From DYFX01 sp964400625 (GTDB taxonomy: Bacteria > Patescibacteriota > Patescibacteriia > SG8-24 > DYFX01): a stretch of DNA of 27,067 nt. Shown here piece after piece: positions 6,821 to 14,647 of this stretch. Both the position numbers and the translations under genes were made by a program. The stretch lies in the NCBI GenBank assembly GCA_964400625.1, contig CAYNUS010000012.1, positions 1 through 27,067 on the forward strand, written 5' to 3'. The notes below the pieces were generated by a model that worked only from the letters and a program-made list of their open reading frames with translations, did not search any database and was not told the DNA's origin. Each line of letters starts with the position of its first letter. The first letter of the stretch is position 1.

Positions 6821-6948
6821 GACCGAGCGCCCCCCCTTTCGTCATTCCGACCGAGCGCCCCCCCTTTCGTCATTCCGACCGAGCGTAGCGAGCGGAGGAA
6901 CCCCTCCGCCTCCTATCGCAAGGGTTTCCTCGCTTCGCTCGGAATGAC
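6821..6948. repeat. 28-bp tandem repeats and gene-less palindromic element
   Basis: A 28-bp unit (starting gaccgagcgccccccctttc) occurs twice in tandem at 6821-6848 and 6849-6876, then starts a third time and diverges. From 6869 the sequence forms a palindromic element: a left arm at 6869-6905 and an inverted right arm at 6921-6948, both of the cgtcattccga/cggaatgac type that bounds cassette A. It looks like a gene-less version of the same element. With the cassette A right arm and the promoter and leader of the next gene, this accounts for the gap 6734-7196. Confidence 0.7.
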
Positions 6949-6963
6949 GGAGGTGCGGAATCG

Positions 6964-6992
6964 TTGACAAAAGCGCGTTTTCGTGCTAGAGT
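6964..6992 (+). promoter_or_regulatory. Sigma-70-type promoter of second lipoprotein gene
   Basis: TTGACA at 6964-6969, a 17-bp spacer and TAGAGT at 6987-6992; the -35 extends as TTGACAAAA. Predicted start is near 6999, giving a leader of about 198 nt to the TTG start at 7197. The leader contains a cccgctc/gagcggg hairpin (7100-7119) followed by an unused GGAGGAG. Confidence 0.75.
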
Positions 6993-7196
6993 GTCCGGTC
7001 AGCCTGTCGCATGTCGCGCAGGAGACGCCAACCCGCGAAACCGCGTACGCGGCACGACCGCAGGTCGCTTCGGCAGACCGCGACGTCCGCGGAAACGGCC
7101 CCGCTCCCTCAAGAGCGGGAGGAGAAGAGCAGCGTACTGGTCACCGACTCGGACGTTCTCGCTCGTTCCAACCCCCAACCCGAAAGAAGACGAACC

Positions 7197-7823
7197 TTGA
7201 AGAACTTCGCCCTCGCCCTCTCGCTCCTCGTCGCCGCCTGCAGCTTCGAGCCCGGCGGCGCCCCGCTCGGCACCGAGCCTGACGCCGGCTCCGATACGGA
7301 CGCCGACGCCGATGCCGATACGGACGCGGCGCCCGACGCCGCACCGGACGCCGGCACCGATGCCGCTCCGCCCTCCGCGACGATCGTCTGCACCACGGAG
7401 ACGATCGACGGCTACCCGAAGGTCGTCCTGACCTTCGGCGGCGACATCGCCTCGGGCTTCCTCGGCGCCGACCCCGGCACGACGCCCGACGGCATCATGT
7501 ACGGGAGCGACACCGAGGACCTCGCCTTCAGCAACAGCTGCGGCGGGAACCTCTGGGCCGTCCCGTACCCGGCCGGGTGCAACAAGCACACGGCCGTCTG
7601 GGGCCCGTCCCCGAGGCTCTACCTGGAGCCCGAAGTCGACCGCCTGAACGTCGCCCTGCACTACGGCGGCGCGACGGTCCGGTGGGGCGACCTCAAGACC
7701 TCCGACGGCGACGACGTCGGCTTCGCGGTCAGCGGTTCCGGCACGGTCGCGAACGGCAGTTTCGACTGCCGCATCGAGCTCATCGATGGCGGCACCGGCG
7801 GGGTGATCCGCACCAAGCCGTAG
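7197..7823 (+). CDS. Predicted lipoprotein with Asp/Ala-rich linker, TTG start
   Basis: With TTG at 7197 as start, the 208-residue product opens with a lipoprotein signal peptide ending in lipobox VAAC (Cys15). An upstream in-frame ATG at 7011 would instead give a long basic N-terminus with the signal peptide buried inside, so TTG is preferred although its Shine-Dalgarno is weak. Residues about 29-57 are a low-complexity Asp/Ala linker likely holding the domain off the membrane. The globular domain runs from TIVC (Cys65) to FDCRIEL (Cys191), the same opening and closing Cys pattern as the lipoprotein at 5693-6256, with extra Cys115 and Cys128. Function is unknown. It has its own promoter and terminator. 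Confidence 0.78.
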   Translation: MKNFALALSLLVAACSFEPGGAPLGTEPDAGSDTDADADADTDAAPDAAPDAGTDAAPPSATIVCTTETIDGYPKVVLTFGGDIASGFLGADPGTTPDGIMYGSDTEDLAFSNSCGGNLWAVPYPAGCNKHTAVWGPSPRLYLEPEVDRLNVALHYGGATVRWGDLKTSDGDDVGFAVSGSGTVANGSFDCRIELIDGGTGGVIRTKP

Positions 7824-7839
7824 GGGAGTCCCTCAGCCC

Positions 7840-7885
7840 AAGCGGGCGATTGGCCTAAAAAGCCTTTCGCCCGCTTATTCTTTTA
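7840..7885 (+). terminator. Intrinsic terminator after second lipoprotein gene
   Basis: aagcgggcga (7840-7849) pairs with tcgcccgctt (7867-7876), with an inner GGC/GCC pairing, and is followed by ATTCTTTTAG. Confidence 0.88.
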
Positions 7886-7918
7886 GCTGAAATTAGCCAT
7901 TTATTTTGTCATTAAGCC

Positions 7919-7947
7919 TTGACAAAACCGTCGTTTCATGCTAGACT
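7919..7947 (+). promoter_or_regulatory. Sigma-70-type promoter of third lipoprotein gene
   Basis: TTGACA at 7919-7924, a 17-bp spacer and TAGACT at 7942-7947. Predicted start is near 7954, giving an ~84-nt leader. It closely resembles the promoter at 4332-4360, including the extended -35 TTGACAAAACCG. Confidence 0.82.
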
Positions 7948-8037
7948 GGTTTCATCGACCTTTCCCAAGGCCTCGTACAACAAGGCCAAAACATCAACCT
8001 GAACGTTTCCGGCATCCGCCAACCAAGGAGATTCCAG

Positions 8038-9558
8038 ATGAAGCACTTCAAGATCCTGTTCCTGCTCTGTTGCTTCTCCCTGTCCGCCTGCGCCCAGCGC
8101 ATGGCCGACGATGCCGGCGACGACGACCAGCATCAGCCCGACCCGGACCCGGATCCCGATCCGGACCCGGTCGCCTGCGACGACGCCTCGGACTGCAACG
8201 ACTACGTCGACTGCAACCGCGGCGTCTGCACGAACGGCACGTGTTCGTACGTGTCCGAGTGCACCGGCGGCCAGGTCTGCAACGTGCAGACCGACGTCTG
8301 CGAGCAGCCCTCGCACCCGACGACGCACGCGATCAGCTGCTTCGAGACGGGAGGTACCCTGTACCTCACGATCTCGGGCCAGCTGACGGATGCCGTCTAC
8401 GGCGGTTCGCTCGCCAACCCGAAGTTCATCTCGGTGGCGAGCGACCAGATCGCCGGCTCGTGGAACGTGAACGCGTCGACCACGGCCCCCAAGGCCGTGC
8501 TGAGCGACGCCGAGCGGACCTCGGGCTACGTCACGTCGGCCTCCATCAACCTGCCGTCCAACCAGGCCCAGCGCTTCACGCTGATGGTCTGGTCGGACGA
8601 CGGCGGAGGCTACGCGCGGCGCTTCGATCTGGGGGACTGGACGGTGAGCGGCGACGGCTGCGCCAAGATCGCGGACGGCGCGCAGGCGGGTTCGACCGAT
8701 GGCTTCGTCATCGGCCGGGCTCCGCTCTGCGCGAACGCCTGCGACGACGGCAACGCCTCGACGCTCGACGTCTGCACGCCCACGGGCTGCACGCATGACG
8801 GTTCCGGCACGGGCACGCCCGGCAACGGGACGCTCTCGTGCACGGAAGGCGCCGGCGTGACGAACGTCACGATCGGCCCCGGCGTCCTCTCGCACCTGTT
8901 CACCGACGGGCTGACGCCGACGTCGTCCTGGAGCATCCGCTTCGGGTACGGCGGCGGCACGGATTCCGAAGCCTGGGTGTCGGACACCGTGAGCTACGCG
9001 CTCACGATGCCCAACGCCGTGACGGGGTTCAACCTCGTCCTTCGGAGCCCGGGCGGGACGGACTACTGGTTCGACGTCAGCGAGTACGCGACGAGCGGGA
9101 CGTGCGCGCGGAAGTCCGATAACTCGGAGTTCACGCACACGCCGCCCGCCGGCGTCTCGACCTACGGCGCGATCACGTGCCAGATGACGAACGAGACCGG
9201 TTCGCTGAAGAGGAAGGTGACGATCGCCGCCAACGTCGGTCGCAACATCCTCGACGCGCTCGCCGAGAGCCCCGCGCCCCTGCCGTCGCCGTCCGTCATC
9301 CAGTACGGCGGCTCCGACGGCTGGACGCTCCCGTACGCCGTGTCCGGGAAGCCCCAGCTCACCTGGACGAACGGCACGAACCCTTACGTGTTCTACCTGG
9401 ATCCCGCGGTCGACGACTTCAACTTCTTCGTCGTCGACAACGACGATCCCTCGGACGGCTGGAACGGCGGCGACTTCTTCGACCTCGACCGTTGGTCGGT
9501 GACGAACGTCGGCTCCGCCGGCTGCGTCCGGGTCGGCGGCGGCATCAGCATCAACTAG
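8038..9558 (+). CDS. Multidomain Cys-rich lipoprotein with three repeated domains
   Basis: The 506-residue protein has a lipoprotein signal (lipobox LSAC, Cys18), a (Asp-Pro)n spacer at about 35-44, and a Cys-rich module at 47-88. Three related domains follow, each opening with a Cys strand and closing with a Cys strand: Cys101-Cys208 (closing GCAKI), Cys268-Cys356 (closing TCARK) and Cys381-Cys496 (closing GCVRV). Between the first and second is a CDDGN-type Cys module (231-251), of a kind often seen in myxobacterial secreted proteins. The same Cys-strand framing occurs in the two smaller lipoproteins upstream. The protein probably sits on the cell surface; its ligand is unknown. AAGGAG lies just upstream of the ATG at the usual spacing. 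Confidence 0.82.
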   Translation: MKHFKILFLLCCFSLSACAQRMADDAGDDDQHQPDPDPDPDPDPVACDDASDCNDYVDCNRGVCTNGTCSYVSECTGGQVCNVQTDVCEQPSHPTTHAISCFETGGTLYLTISGQLTDAVYGGSLANPKFISVASDQIAGSWNVNASTTAPKAVLSDAERTSGYVTSASINLPSNQAQRFTLMVWSDDGGGYARRFDLGDWTVSGDGCAKIADGAQAGSTDGFVIGRAPLCANACDDGNASTLDVCTPTGCTHDGSGTGTPGNGTLSCTEGAGVTNVTIGPGVLSHLFTDGLTPTSSWSIRFGYGGGTDSEAWVSDTVSYALTMPNAVTGFNLVLRSPGGTDYWFDVSEYATSGTCARKSDNSEFTHTPPAGVSTYGAITCQMTNETGSLKRKVTIAANVGRNILDALAESPAPLPSPSVIQYGGSDGWTLPYAVSGKPQLTWTNGTNPYVFYLDPAVDDFNFFVVDNDDPSDGWNGGDFFDLDRWSVTNVGSAGCVRVGGGISIN

Positions 9559-9575
9559 ACTCAGCTCGGCTCCTC

Positions 9576-9617
9576 AAGGAGCGAATCGCATCAGCGGTTC
9601 GCTCCTTTCTCTTTTTC
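9576..9617 (+). terminator. Intrinsic terminator after third lipoprotein gene
   Basis: aaggagcgaa (9576-9585) and ttcgctcctt (9598-9607) form a 10-bp stem around a 12-nt loop, followed by TCTCTTTTT. Confidence 0.9.
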
Positions 9618-9618
9618 C

Positions 9619-9627
9619 TGCTAAAAT
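9619..9627 (+). promoter_or_regulatory. Extended -10 promoter of glycan gene pair
   Basis: TGCTAAAAT at 9619-9627 is a textbook extended -10 element. The predicted start falls around 9634, only one or two bases before the ATG at 9636, so the message would be leaderless or nearly so. The GGGGAG just before the ATG is too close to be a normal Shine-Dalgarno. Confidence 0.55.
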
Positions 9628-9635
9628 AGGGGAGT

Positions 9636-11183
9636 ATGCCGCTCTTCAGCGCCCTCAAAGGCGAACTCCGCAAGCTGTTCGAGATCCAGGACATCGAATG
9701 GCGCGGCCTGGCGAAGGTCTTCGCCGGCGCCGCCCTGTTCTTCTGCCTGTTGGTCGTCTTCGTGTCGCCGTGGAAGGTGCTGGCGTTCTTCCTGACCCTC
9801 GGCCTCCTGGCCGTCGTCTACGAGCGCCCCACCTGGATGCTGGCCTTCCTGGCCGTCTTCATCCCCATCGAGCCGTTCGTCCTCAAGTTCGTGCCGGACG
9901 AGCTCTACATCTTCGCCAAATACTTCTCGGAGGTGCTGATCTACCTCCTGCTCGGCCTCACGCTCGCGAAGCGCTGGCTCGCGGGGGAGAAGCGCGAGCC
10001 GACGGGTCTCGACCTCCCGTTCGTCCTGCTCGCCGTCGTCATCCTCGCCGCCGCCGTCTCGAACTTCGTCGACCCCGGCACGGCGGTCCTGGGCGCCCGC
10101 CAGATCGTCCGCTTCATGCTGCTCTTCTTCGCCGTGGCCCTGATCGCCCCGTCGCGGGAGTTCATGCGGAAGCTCATCGTCCTCATGCTCGGCCTCGTGC
10201 TCTTCGAGAGCCTGCTCGGCATCCTGCAGGCCGCCACGCTCGGCGCCCTCGACGCCTTCCTCCTGCCGTCCGAGCGGCGCGTCTACGACAGCATCCAGCT
10301 CACGGGCAGCACCGAGCAGTTCTGGGCGCCGGGCCAGCGCGTCTTCGGCACGCTCGGCCGCTACGACCAGCTCGGCCTCTTCCTGTGCTTCTTCATGCTG
10401 CTCCTCACGGGCTGGCTCTACGAGATCCGCAAGGGGAAGTGGTACCGCTACCTTTTCACGCTCTTCGCCGTCGGCTCGGTCGCGCTGGTCCTCACGTATT
10501 CGCGCGCCTCGTGGTTCGGCTTCCTGCTCGGCTTCCTCTACATCGCCGTGCGCATCAAGAAGGACCGCAAGATCCTGGCCGGCTTCCTGGCGACGGTCGC
10601 CATCATCGCGGGCTACGCCTTCTGGTCGGGCGTGGTCGTGCGCTACCTCACCGACCTGCCGGAACAGACGGTCCTCGCGCGCCTGCTCGAAGCCTTCTCC
10701 TACGAGCGCTACCGCGGCGAATACTTCGGCTACGGCCGCGTCTACTGGTTCGTGAACACGCCGCTCGTCGTCGTGCCGGCCTCGCCGCTCTTCGGCCACG
10801 GCCCGGGCTCCTACGGCGGCGGCGCCGCGGCCGTGCTCGGCAACACCTCCGTCTACGACAAGCTCGGGCTTCCGTTCGGCGTCTACGGCACCGAAGGCTA
10901 CATCGACAACAACTGGTTCGCGCTCTGGGGCGAAGTCGGCACGCTCGGCCTCGCGCTCTACGTCTGGATGTTCGTCATCCTCTTCCGCGCCGCCTCCGTC
11001 GTCTACCGCGAATCGAAGGATCCGCTCATGCGCGGCATGGCGCTCGGCTACATGGGGGCCACGCTCGCCTTCGCGCTCCAGGCCCTGCTCGGCACCTACC
11101 TCGAAGTCCGCACCATCAGCCTCTACTTCTGGCTCTTCGGCGCGATGATCTGGGTCGCGGGGCGGAGGGAGAAACTGCTCTGA
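9636..11183 (+). CDS. O-antigen ligase/polymerase-like membrane protein (Wzy/WaaL type)
   Basis: The 515-residue protein has about ten to twelve membrane segments and the features of the Wzy_C/O-antigen ligase superfamily (PF04932): GRYDQLGLFLCFFMLLL (about 246-262), then TYSRASWFGFLLGF (about 288-301), and a long extracytoplasmic loop (about 330-420) with FGHGPGSYGGG. Family members join or polymerise undecaprenyl-linked glycans on the outer face of the membrane; a short loop with the Arg-containing SRASWFG motif is characteristic. It is followed after one base by a glycosyltransferase, forming a two-gene surface-polysaccharide operon, and complements the Wzz-like protein at 3516-4157. Polymerase and ligase cannot be distinguished from sequence. 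Confidence 0.85.
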   Translation: MPLFSALKGELRKLFEIQDIEWRGLAKVFAGAALFFCLLVVFVSPWKVLAFFLTLGLLAVVYERPTWMLAFLAVFIPIEPFVLKFVPDELYIFAKYFSEVLIYLLLGLTLAKRWLAGEKREPTGLDLPFVLLAVVILAAAVSNFVDPGTAVLGARQIVRFMLLFFAVALIAPSREFMRKLIVLMLGLVLFESLLGILQAATLGALDAFLLPSERRVYDSIQLTGSTEQFWAPGQRVFGTLGRYDQLGLFLCFFMLLLTGWLYEIRKGKWYRYLFTLFAVGSVALVLTYSRASWFGFLLGFLYIAVRIKKDRKILAGFLATVAIIAGYAFWSGVVVRYLTDLPEQTVLARLLEAFSYERYRGEYFGYGRVYWFVNTPLVVVPASPLFGHGPGSYGGGAAAVLGNTSVYDKLGLPFGVYGTEGYIDNNWFALWGEVGTLGLALYVWMFVILFRAASVVYRESKDPLMRGMALGYMGATLAFALQALLGTYLEVRTISLYFWLFGAMIWVAGRREKLL

Positions 11184-11184
11184 C

Positions 11185-12408
11185 ATGCGCATCCTCCTCG
11201 CCAACAAGTACTGGTACCTGAAAGGCGGCGCCGAACGCGTCGTCTTCGAGACGAAGAAACTGCTCGAGGCCAACGGCGACGCCGTCTCGGCTTTCGCGAT
11301 GCGTGACCCCAAGAACGAGGCGAGTCCCTGGGAACGCTTTTTCGTTTCCGAGGTGGTCACCTCCGGGAAGGCGTCCGTGAAGGAAAGCCTCCGCACCGCG
11401 GGCCGCATGCTCTGGTCCTTCGAGGCGAAGAGGAAGTTCGGCAAGCTCCTCGACGAGGCGAAGCCCGATGTCGTCCACGCCCACAACATCTATCACCAGC
11501 TCTCGCCCTCGATCCTGTCCGCCGCGAAGGCGCGGAAGGTCCCGGTCGTGATGACGCTCCACGACTACCACCTCGTCTCGCCCAACTACGGGATGTTCGA
11601 CGGCGGACAGGTCGTCGAGCCGGACGTCCGCCATCCGTACTGGGACACCTTCCGCCGGAAGCTCGTCGACGGCTCGTCCGCGAAAAGCGCCCTCTCCGCC
11701 TTCGAAGGCTGGCTGCACCGCGCGCTCGGCGCCTACGATCATGTCGCCAAGTTCGTCGTGCCGAGCGCCTTCGCCAAGGCCAAGATGCTCGCCTACGGGA
11801 TCGAGGAGAAGCGCCTGGAAGTCGTTCCGCACTTCATCGACCTCGAAGGCCGCGTTCCTCGCTATGAATCGGAGGCGCGCGTCGTCTTCGTCGGCCGCCT
11901 CTCGGCGGAGAAGGGCGTCGACGTGCTCATGCGCGCCATGAAGGAGGTGCGCGGCCTCACCTGCGCCATCATCGGCGACGGCCCGGAAAAGGCGCGCCTC
12001 GTCGCGCTCGCCGAGGAGTTGGAGCTCGAGAACGTCGAGACGCTCGGCGCGCTCTACGGCGCCGACCTCGACCGCGAGATCGCCCGCGCCAAGGCCGTCG
12101 TCATCCCGTCGCGCTCGTACGAGACCTTCGGCCTCACGGCGCTCGAAGCCTACGCCTACGGCAAGCCCGTCATCGCCGCGCGCATCGGCGCCCTGCCGGA
12201 AGTCGTGCGCGAAGCCAAGACGGGACTCCTCTTCGAACCCGGCGACCATCGGGACCTCGCCGCGAAGCTCAACTGGCTCGCCGGCGAATACGCCCGCGCC
12301 GCCGCCATGGGCCGCGAAGGCCGCCGCGTCGCCGAGACGGAATATAACCCGGGCCTGCACCTCGGCCGCATCCACAAGGTCTACAAGGAAGCGATCGGCA
12401 TGAGATGA
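11185..12408 (+). CDS. GT4-family glycosyltransferase
   Basis: The 407-residue protein has the GT-B fold of retaining GT4 glycosyltransferases: an N-terminal acceptor domain beginning MRILLANKYWYLKGGAERVV (the GG-E loop), DVVHAHN near 94-100 and TLHDYHLVSPNYG near 123-135, then a C-terminal nucleotide-sugar domain with VFVGRLSAEKGVDVL near 233-247. The E-x7-E motif is Glu313-Glu321 (ETFGLTALE). These enzymes transfer a sugar from a nucleotide donor to a lipid-linked or glycan acceptor at the cytoplasmic face of the membrane. It is co-transcribed with the ligase/polymerase-like gene upstream. The specific sugar is not readable. A bidirectional terminator follows. Confidence 0.92.
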   Translation: MRILLANKYWYLKGGAERVVFETKKLLEANGDAVSAFAMRDPKNEASPWERFFVSEVVTSGKASVKESLRTAGRMLWSFEAKRKFGKLLDEAKPDVVHAHNIYHQLSPSILSAAKARKVPVVMTLHDYHLVSPNYGMFDGGQVVEPDVRHPYWDTFRRKLVDGSSAKSALSAFEGWLHRALGAYDHVAKFVVPSAFAKAKMLAYGIEEKRLEVVPHFIDLEGRVPRYESEARVVFVGRLSAEKGVDVLMRAMKEVRGLTCAIIGDGPEKARLVALAEELELENVETLGALYGADLDREIARAKAVVIPSRSYETFGLTALEAYAYGKPVIAARIGALPEVVREAKTGLLFEPGDHRDLAAKLNWLAGEYARAAAMGREGRRVAETEYNPGLHLGRIHKVYKEAIGMR

Positions 12409-12435
12409 AAAAACCCGCGCACATGGCGCGGGTTT
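12405..12435. terminator. Bidirectional terminator between convergent genes
   Basis: aaacccgcgc (12411-12420) and gcgcgggttt (12426-12435) form a 10-bp stem with loop ACATG. The minus strand continues into a run of six T, the plus strand ends in TTT. It serves the glycosyltransferase and the PurM-like gene, which converge here 29 bp apart. Confidence 0.88.
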
Positions 12436-12437
12436 CG

Positions 12438-13553
12438 CTATCGGACCTTGAGCTCGTCGCCCGTGAAGGTGATGCCCTTCGGACGGATGACGACCTTCTT
12501 CTCCTCGGAGGCCATCACGCGCCCGGCCCAGACGATGCCGAAGCTCCACGGCGCGAAGTGGTGGAAGACGTCCCAGAGCTTCTTCACGTCGGACTCCGGC
12601 ACGTACAGCGCGAAGCCGGCGCCCATGTTGAAGTTGCCGTACATCTCGCGCTCGTCGACGCCGCCCTCCGTCTGGATGAAGTCGAAGAGGGCGTTGGGCG
12701 TCGGGATCGTGTCGATGACGTAGGCGAACGGCTTCGGCGCGCGCATGAGCTTGCGCCAGCCGTGGCCGGTGACGTTCACCGCGTAGTGGATGTCGACGCC
12801 CTGCTCCATGCAGCGCTTCACGAACGGCACGTAGATGCAGGTCGGCGCGAGCAGGGCCTCGCCGAAGGAGCGGCCGTTCGGGATGCGCGCGTCGTAGCCG
12901 GTCTTGCCGGCGATCTTGCGCGCGAGCGTGAGCCCGTTGGCGTGGATGCCGCTGCTCTCCAGGATGATGATGGCGTCGCCGTCGCGGATCTTGTCGGGGC
13001 TGAAGACGCGCGTCTTGTCGCGGAGCAGGCCGACGGCCGAACCGGACAGCACGACCGTTCCGGGCTCGACGACGTCCTTCAAGGTCGGCGTCTCGCCGCC
13101 GCCCCAGGCGCACTCGGCGAGATCGCAAGCCGCCTTCCAGCCGTCGATGAGATGCTGGGTGCGCCGACCGTCGGCGAACCAGTCGGAAGCCCCGGCGGCC
13201 AGGTGCATCGCCACCGAGATCGGCGGCACGCCGAGCGTGATCATGTCGTTCACGATCATCGCCACGGTGTCTTGCGCGATCGCGGCGTAGTACGGATCGC
13301 CGTACTTCCCGTACATCTGGTCGGCCGCGAGGTTCTTGGTCCCGAGGCCTTCCTCGACATGCGCGACGTACGCGTCGCCGATGTCGATGAGGTACGCGCT
13401 CTCGCCGCGGCACCCGGGGACTTCCCGGCAGCCGTGCGGCCTGAGGTTCTTGGCCGTCTTGGCCGCGGCCTTCGTGGCCGCGCGCTTGAACGGATCCATG
13501 GCGTCGTAGTCGACGCCGCTCCCGGCATACGTCATCTTTTCCTTCTCGGACAT
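12438..13553 (-). CDS. PurM-like AIR synthase family protein
   Basis: The 371-residue protein follows the layout of phosphoribosylaminoimidazole synthetase (PurM): GVDYDAMDPFKR near 13-24, EGLGTKNLAAD (68-78), QDTVAMIVNDMITLGVPP (94-111), GGGETPTL (151-158), SSGIHANGLTLARKI (200-214), and GNFNMGAGFALYV toward the C-terminus. PurM closes the imidazole ring in purine synthesis using ATP. Motifs are recognisable but altered (GGETPTL where GGETAEMP is usual), and a Cys-containing stretch (HGCREVPGCRG, 40-50) is unusual. No other purine gene is present in the window, so a diverged role is possible. ATG at 13553 is chosen because AGGAGG (complement of 13558-13563) precedes it; a good promoter lies upstream. 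Confidence 0.8.
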   Translation of the reverse strand: MSEKEKMTYAGSGVDYDAMDPFKRAATKAAAKTAKNLRPHGCREVPGCRGESAYLIDIGDAYVAHVEEGLGTKNLAADQMYGKYGDPYYAAIAQDTVAMIVNDMITLGVPPISVAMHLAAGASDWFADGRRTQHLIDGWKAACDLAECAWGGGETPTLKDVVEPGTVVLSGSAVGLLRDKTRVFSPDKIRDGDAIIILESSGIHANGLTLARKIAGKTGYDARIPNGRSFGEALLAPTCIYVPFVKRCMEQGVDIHYAVNVTGHGWRKLMRAPKPFAYVIDTIPTPNALFDFIQTEGGVDEREMYGNFNMGAGFALYVPESDVKKLWDVFHHFAPWSFGIVWAGRVMASEEKKVVIRPKGITFTGDELKVR

Positions 13554-13592
13554 GGCGCCTCCTGCGTGGGTGGGAAAGGAACGGAAGAGGGG

Positions 13593-13621
13593 AGCCTAGC
13601 GCGGAAACGCCTCGACGTCAA
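13593..13621 (-). promoter_or_regulatory. Sigma-70-type promoter of the PurM-like gene
   Basis: On the minus strand, TTGACG (complement of 13616-13621), a 17-bp spacer and TAGGCT (complement of 13593-13598). Predicted start is near 13586, giving a leader of about 33 nt with a Shine-Dalgarno. Confidence 0.7.
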
Positions 13622-13629
13622 CGGGGACC

Positions 13630-13667
13630 ATGTACCGAAATGCCGCACCTGACGCATTTCGGTACAT
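13630..13667. promoter_or_regulatory. Perfect 14-bp inverted repeat between divergent promoters
   Basis: atgtaccgaaatgc (13630-13643) and its exact reverse complement (13654-13667) are separated by 10 bp. The site lies 8 bp upstream of the PurM-like gene's -35 box and about 28 bp upstream of the possible promoter of the YunG/deaminase gene. This is a natural place for a dimeric regulator controlling both genes. There is no U-tract, so it is not a terminator. Confidence 0.65.
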
Positions 13668-13695
13668 ACTGCCGAAACCGGAAAGTCGTGCGCGC

Positions 13696-13724
13696 TTGCG
13701 CCGTCGCGCCGGAGCGAGTACGGT
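13696..13724 (+). promoter_or_regulatory. Possible promoter of the YunG/deaminase gene
   Basis: TTGCGC (13696-13701), a 17-bp spacer and TACGGT (13719-13724). Both boxes are weak; it is listed because the spacing matches the other promoters here and it lies 33 bp before the start codon. Confidence 0.35.
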
Positions 13725-13757
13725 GCGCGGACCATCGCACCTTGAAAGGAGCCTCGT

Positions 13758-14645
13758 ATGGACATGGATGCCTTCACCGCGAGGGCCGACGCCTTCGCGC
13801 GCCTCTTGCCCGCCCTCTGCGACCGCGAGACCAGCGCCGACCCGGACGGCTGGACGCCCGAGAACCCGCTCTGGGGCCACTGCGCCGTCGTCTCGCTCGC
13901 GGTCCAGGACCGCTTCGGCGGCGGCCTCTTACGCGCCTCGCTCGAGAAGTTCCCGAAGTGGGCCAAGATGCGCTCGCATTACTGGAACCGCTTCCCGCAC
14001 GGCGGCCAGCGCGACTTCACCGAGCCCCAGTTCGGCGGCGATCCGCCGCAGGGCCTGGAGGCCGCGGAGAAGACCCGCGCCTACGTCCTCTCGCACGCCG
14101 CCACGCTCGAGCGCTACAAGCTCCTCGCATGGCGCCTCGCCCAGGCCGAGAACGCCGGCGACGCGCTCCTCGAGGACGATCTCTACCGCCGCTGCTACAC
14201 GGCCGCGATGGGTTCGCCCTGCGGCAAGATGCGCTTCGGCGCCGTGCTGATGCATCGCGGCGAGGTCGTCGCCGAGGCCTGCAACGGCACCATCGATCCG
14301 CTGAAGGGCCTCTGCGAACCGACCTGCATCCGCCTCTCCATCGCCTCGCGCACCGAGTCGATGATCGGCGCCTGCGGCCATGCCGAGGAGTTCGCCGTCT
14401 GGGACGCCGTCCGCCAGGGCATCCCTCCGTCGGAATGCGATCTCTACGTCGCCGGCGTGCGCATGAACGGCGCGCCGTGGATGAAGGAACGCGCCGAGCA
14501 CACCTGCCTGCGCTGCGCCGTGCAGGTGCATCACGCCGGCATCCGCCGCATCTTCGTCCCCGTCGCCGGCCGCTGGGAATCCGTCACGACCATCGAGGCC
14601 CTCCAGCAAGCCAAGGCCTACGCCACCGGCGAGAAATCCGTCTGA
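13758..14645 (+). CDS. YunG-like domain fused to a zinc deaminase-like domain
   Basis: The 295-residue protein joins two domains. Residues about 15-125 look like the YunG family: ENPLWGHCAVVSLAVQDRFGG (35-55), SHYWNRFPHGGQRDFTEPQF (73-92), then a helix. Residues about 140-285 look like a cytidine/dCMP-type deaminase: RFGAVLMHRGEVVAEACNG (159-177), His208-Ala-Glu210 and the Cys pair Cys250-Leu-Arg-Cys253. HAE plus CxxC are the zinc ligands and catalytic Glu of that superfamily; Thr replaces the usual Pro before the first Cys of the pair. The substrate could be a free nucleotide, a modified base or a protein side chain. AAAGGAG precedes the ATG; a second ATG lies two codons on. It is divergent from the PurM-like gene across the inverted repeat. 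Confidence 0.78.
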   Translation: MDMDAFTARADAFARLLPALCDRETSADPDGWTPENPLWGHCAVVSLAVQDRFGGGLLRASLEKFPKWAKMRSHYWNRFPHGGQRDFTEPQFGGDPPQGLEAAEKTRAYVLSHAATLERYKLLAWRLAQAENAGDALLEDDLYRRCYTAAMGSPCGKMRFGAVLMHRGEVVAEACNGTIDPLKGLCEPTCIRLSIASRTESMIGACGHAEEFAVWDAVRQGIPPSECDLYVAGVRMNGAPWMKERAEHTCLRCAVQVHHAGIRRIFVPVAGRWESVTTIEALQQAKAYATGEKSV

Positions 14646-14647
14646 AC

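Noticed and set aside
6821..6905. Possible CRISPR-like direct repeats
   Set aside because: The 28-bp copies are immediately adjacent without spacers and belong to the palindromic element family; no cas gene is present.
7011..7196. N-terminal extension of the second lipoprotein from ATG 7011
   Set aside because: It would place 62 mostly basic, disordered residues before a good lipoprotein signal peptide that starts at TTG 7197.
9621..11489. Long minus-strand frame opposite the ligase/polymerase gene
   Set aside because: The product is a low-complexity Glu/Asp/Arg-rich shadow; the plus strand encodes a coherent membrane protein with a promoter and terminator context.
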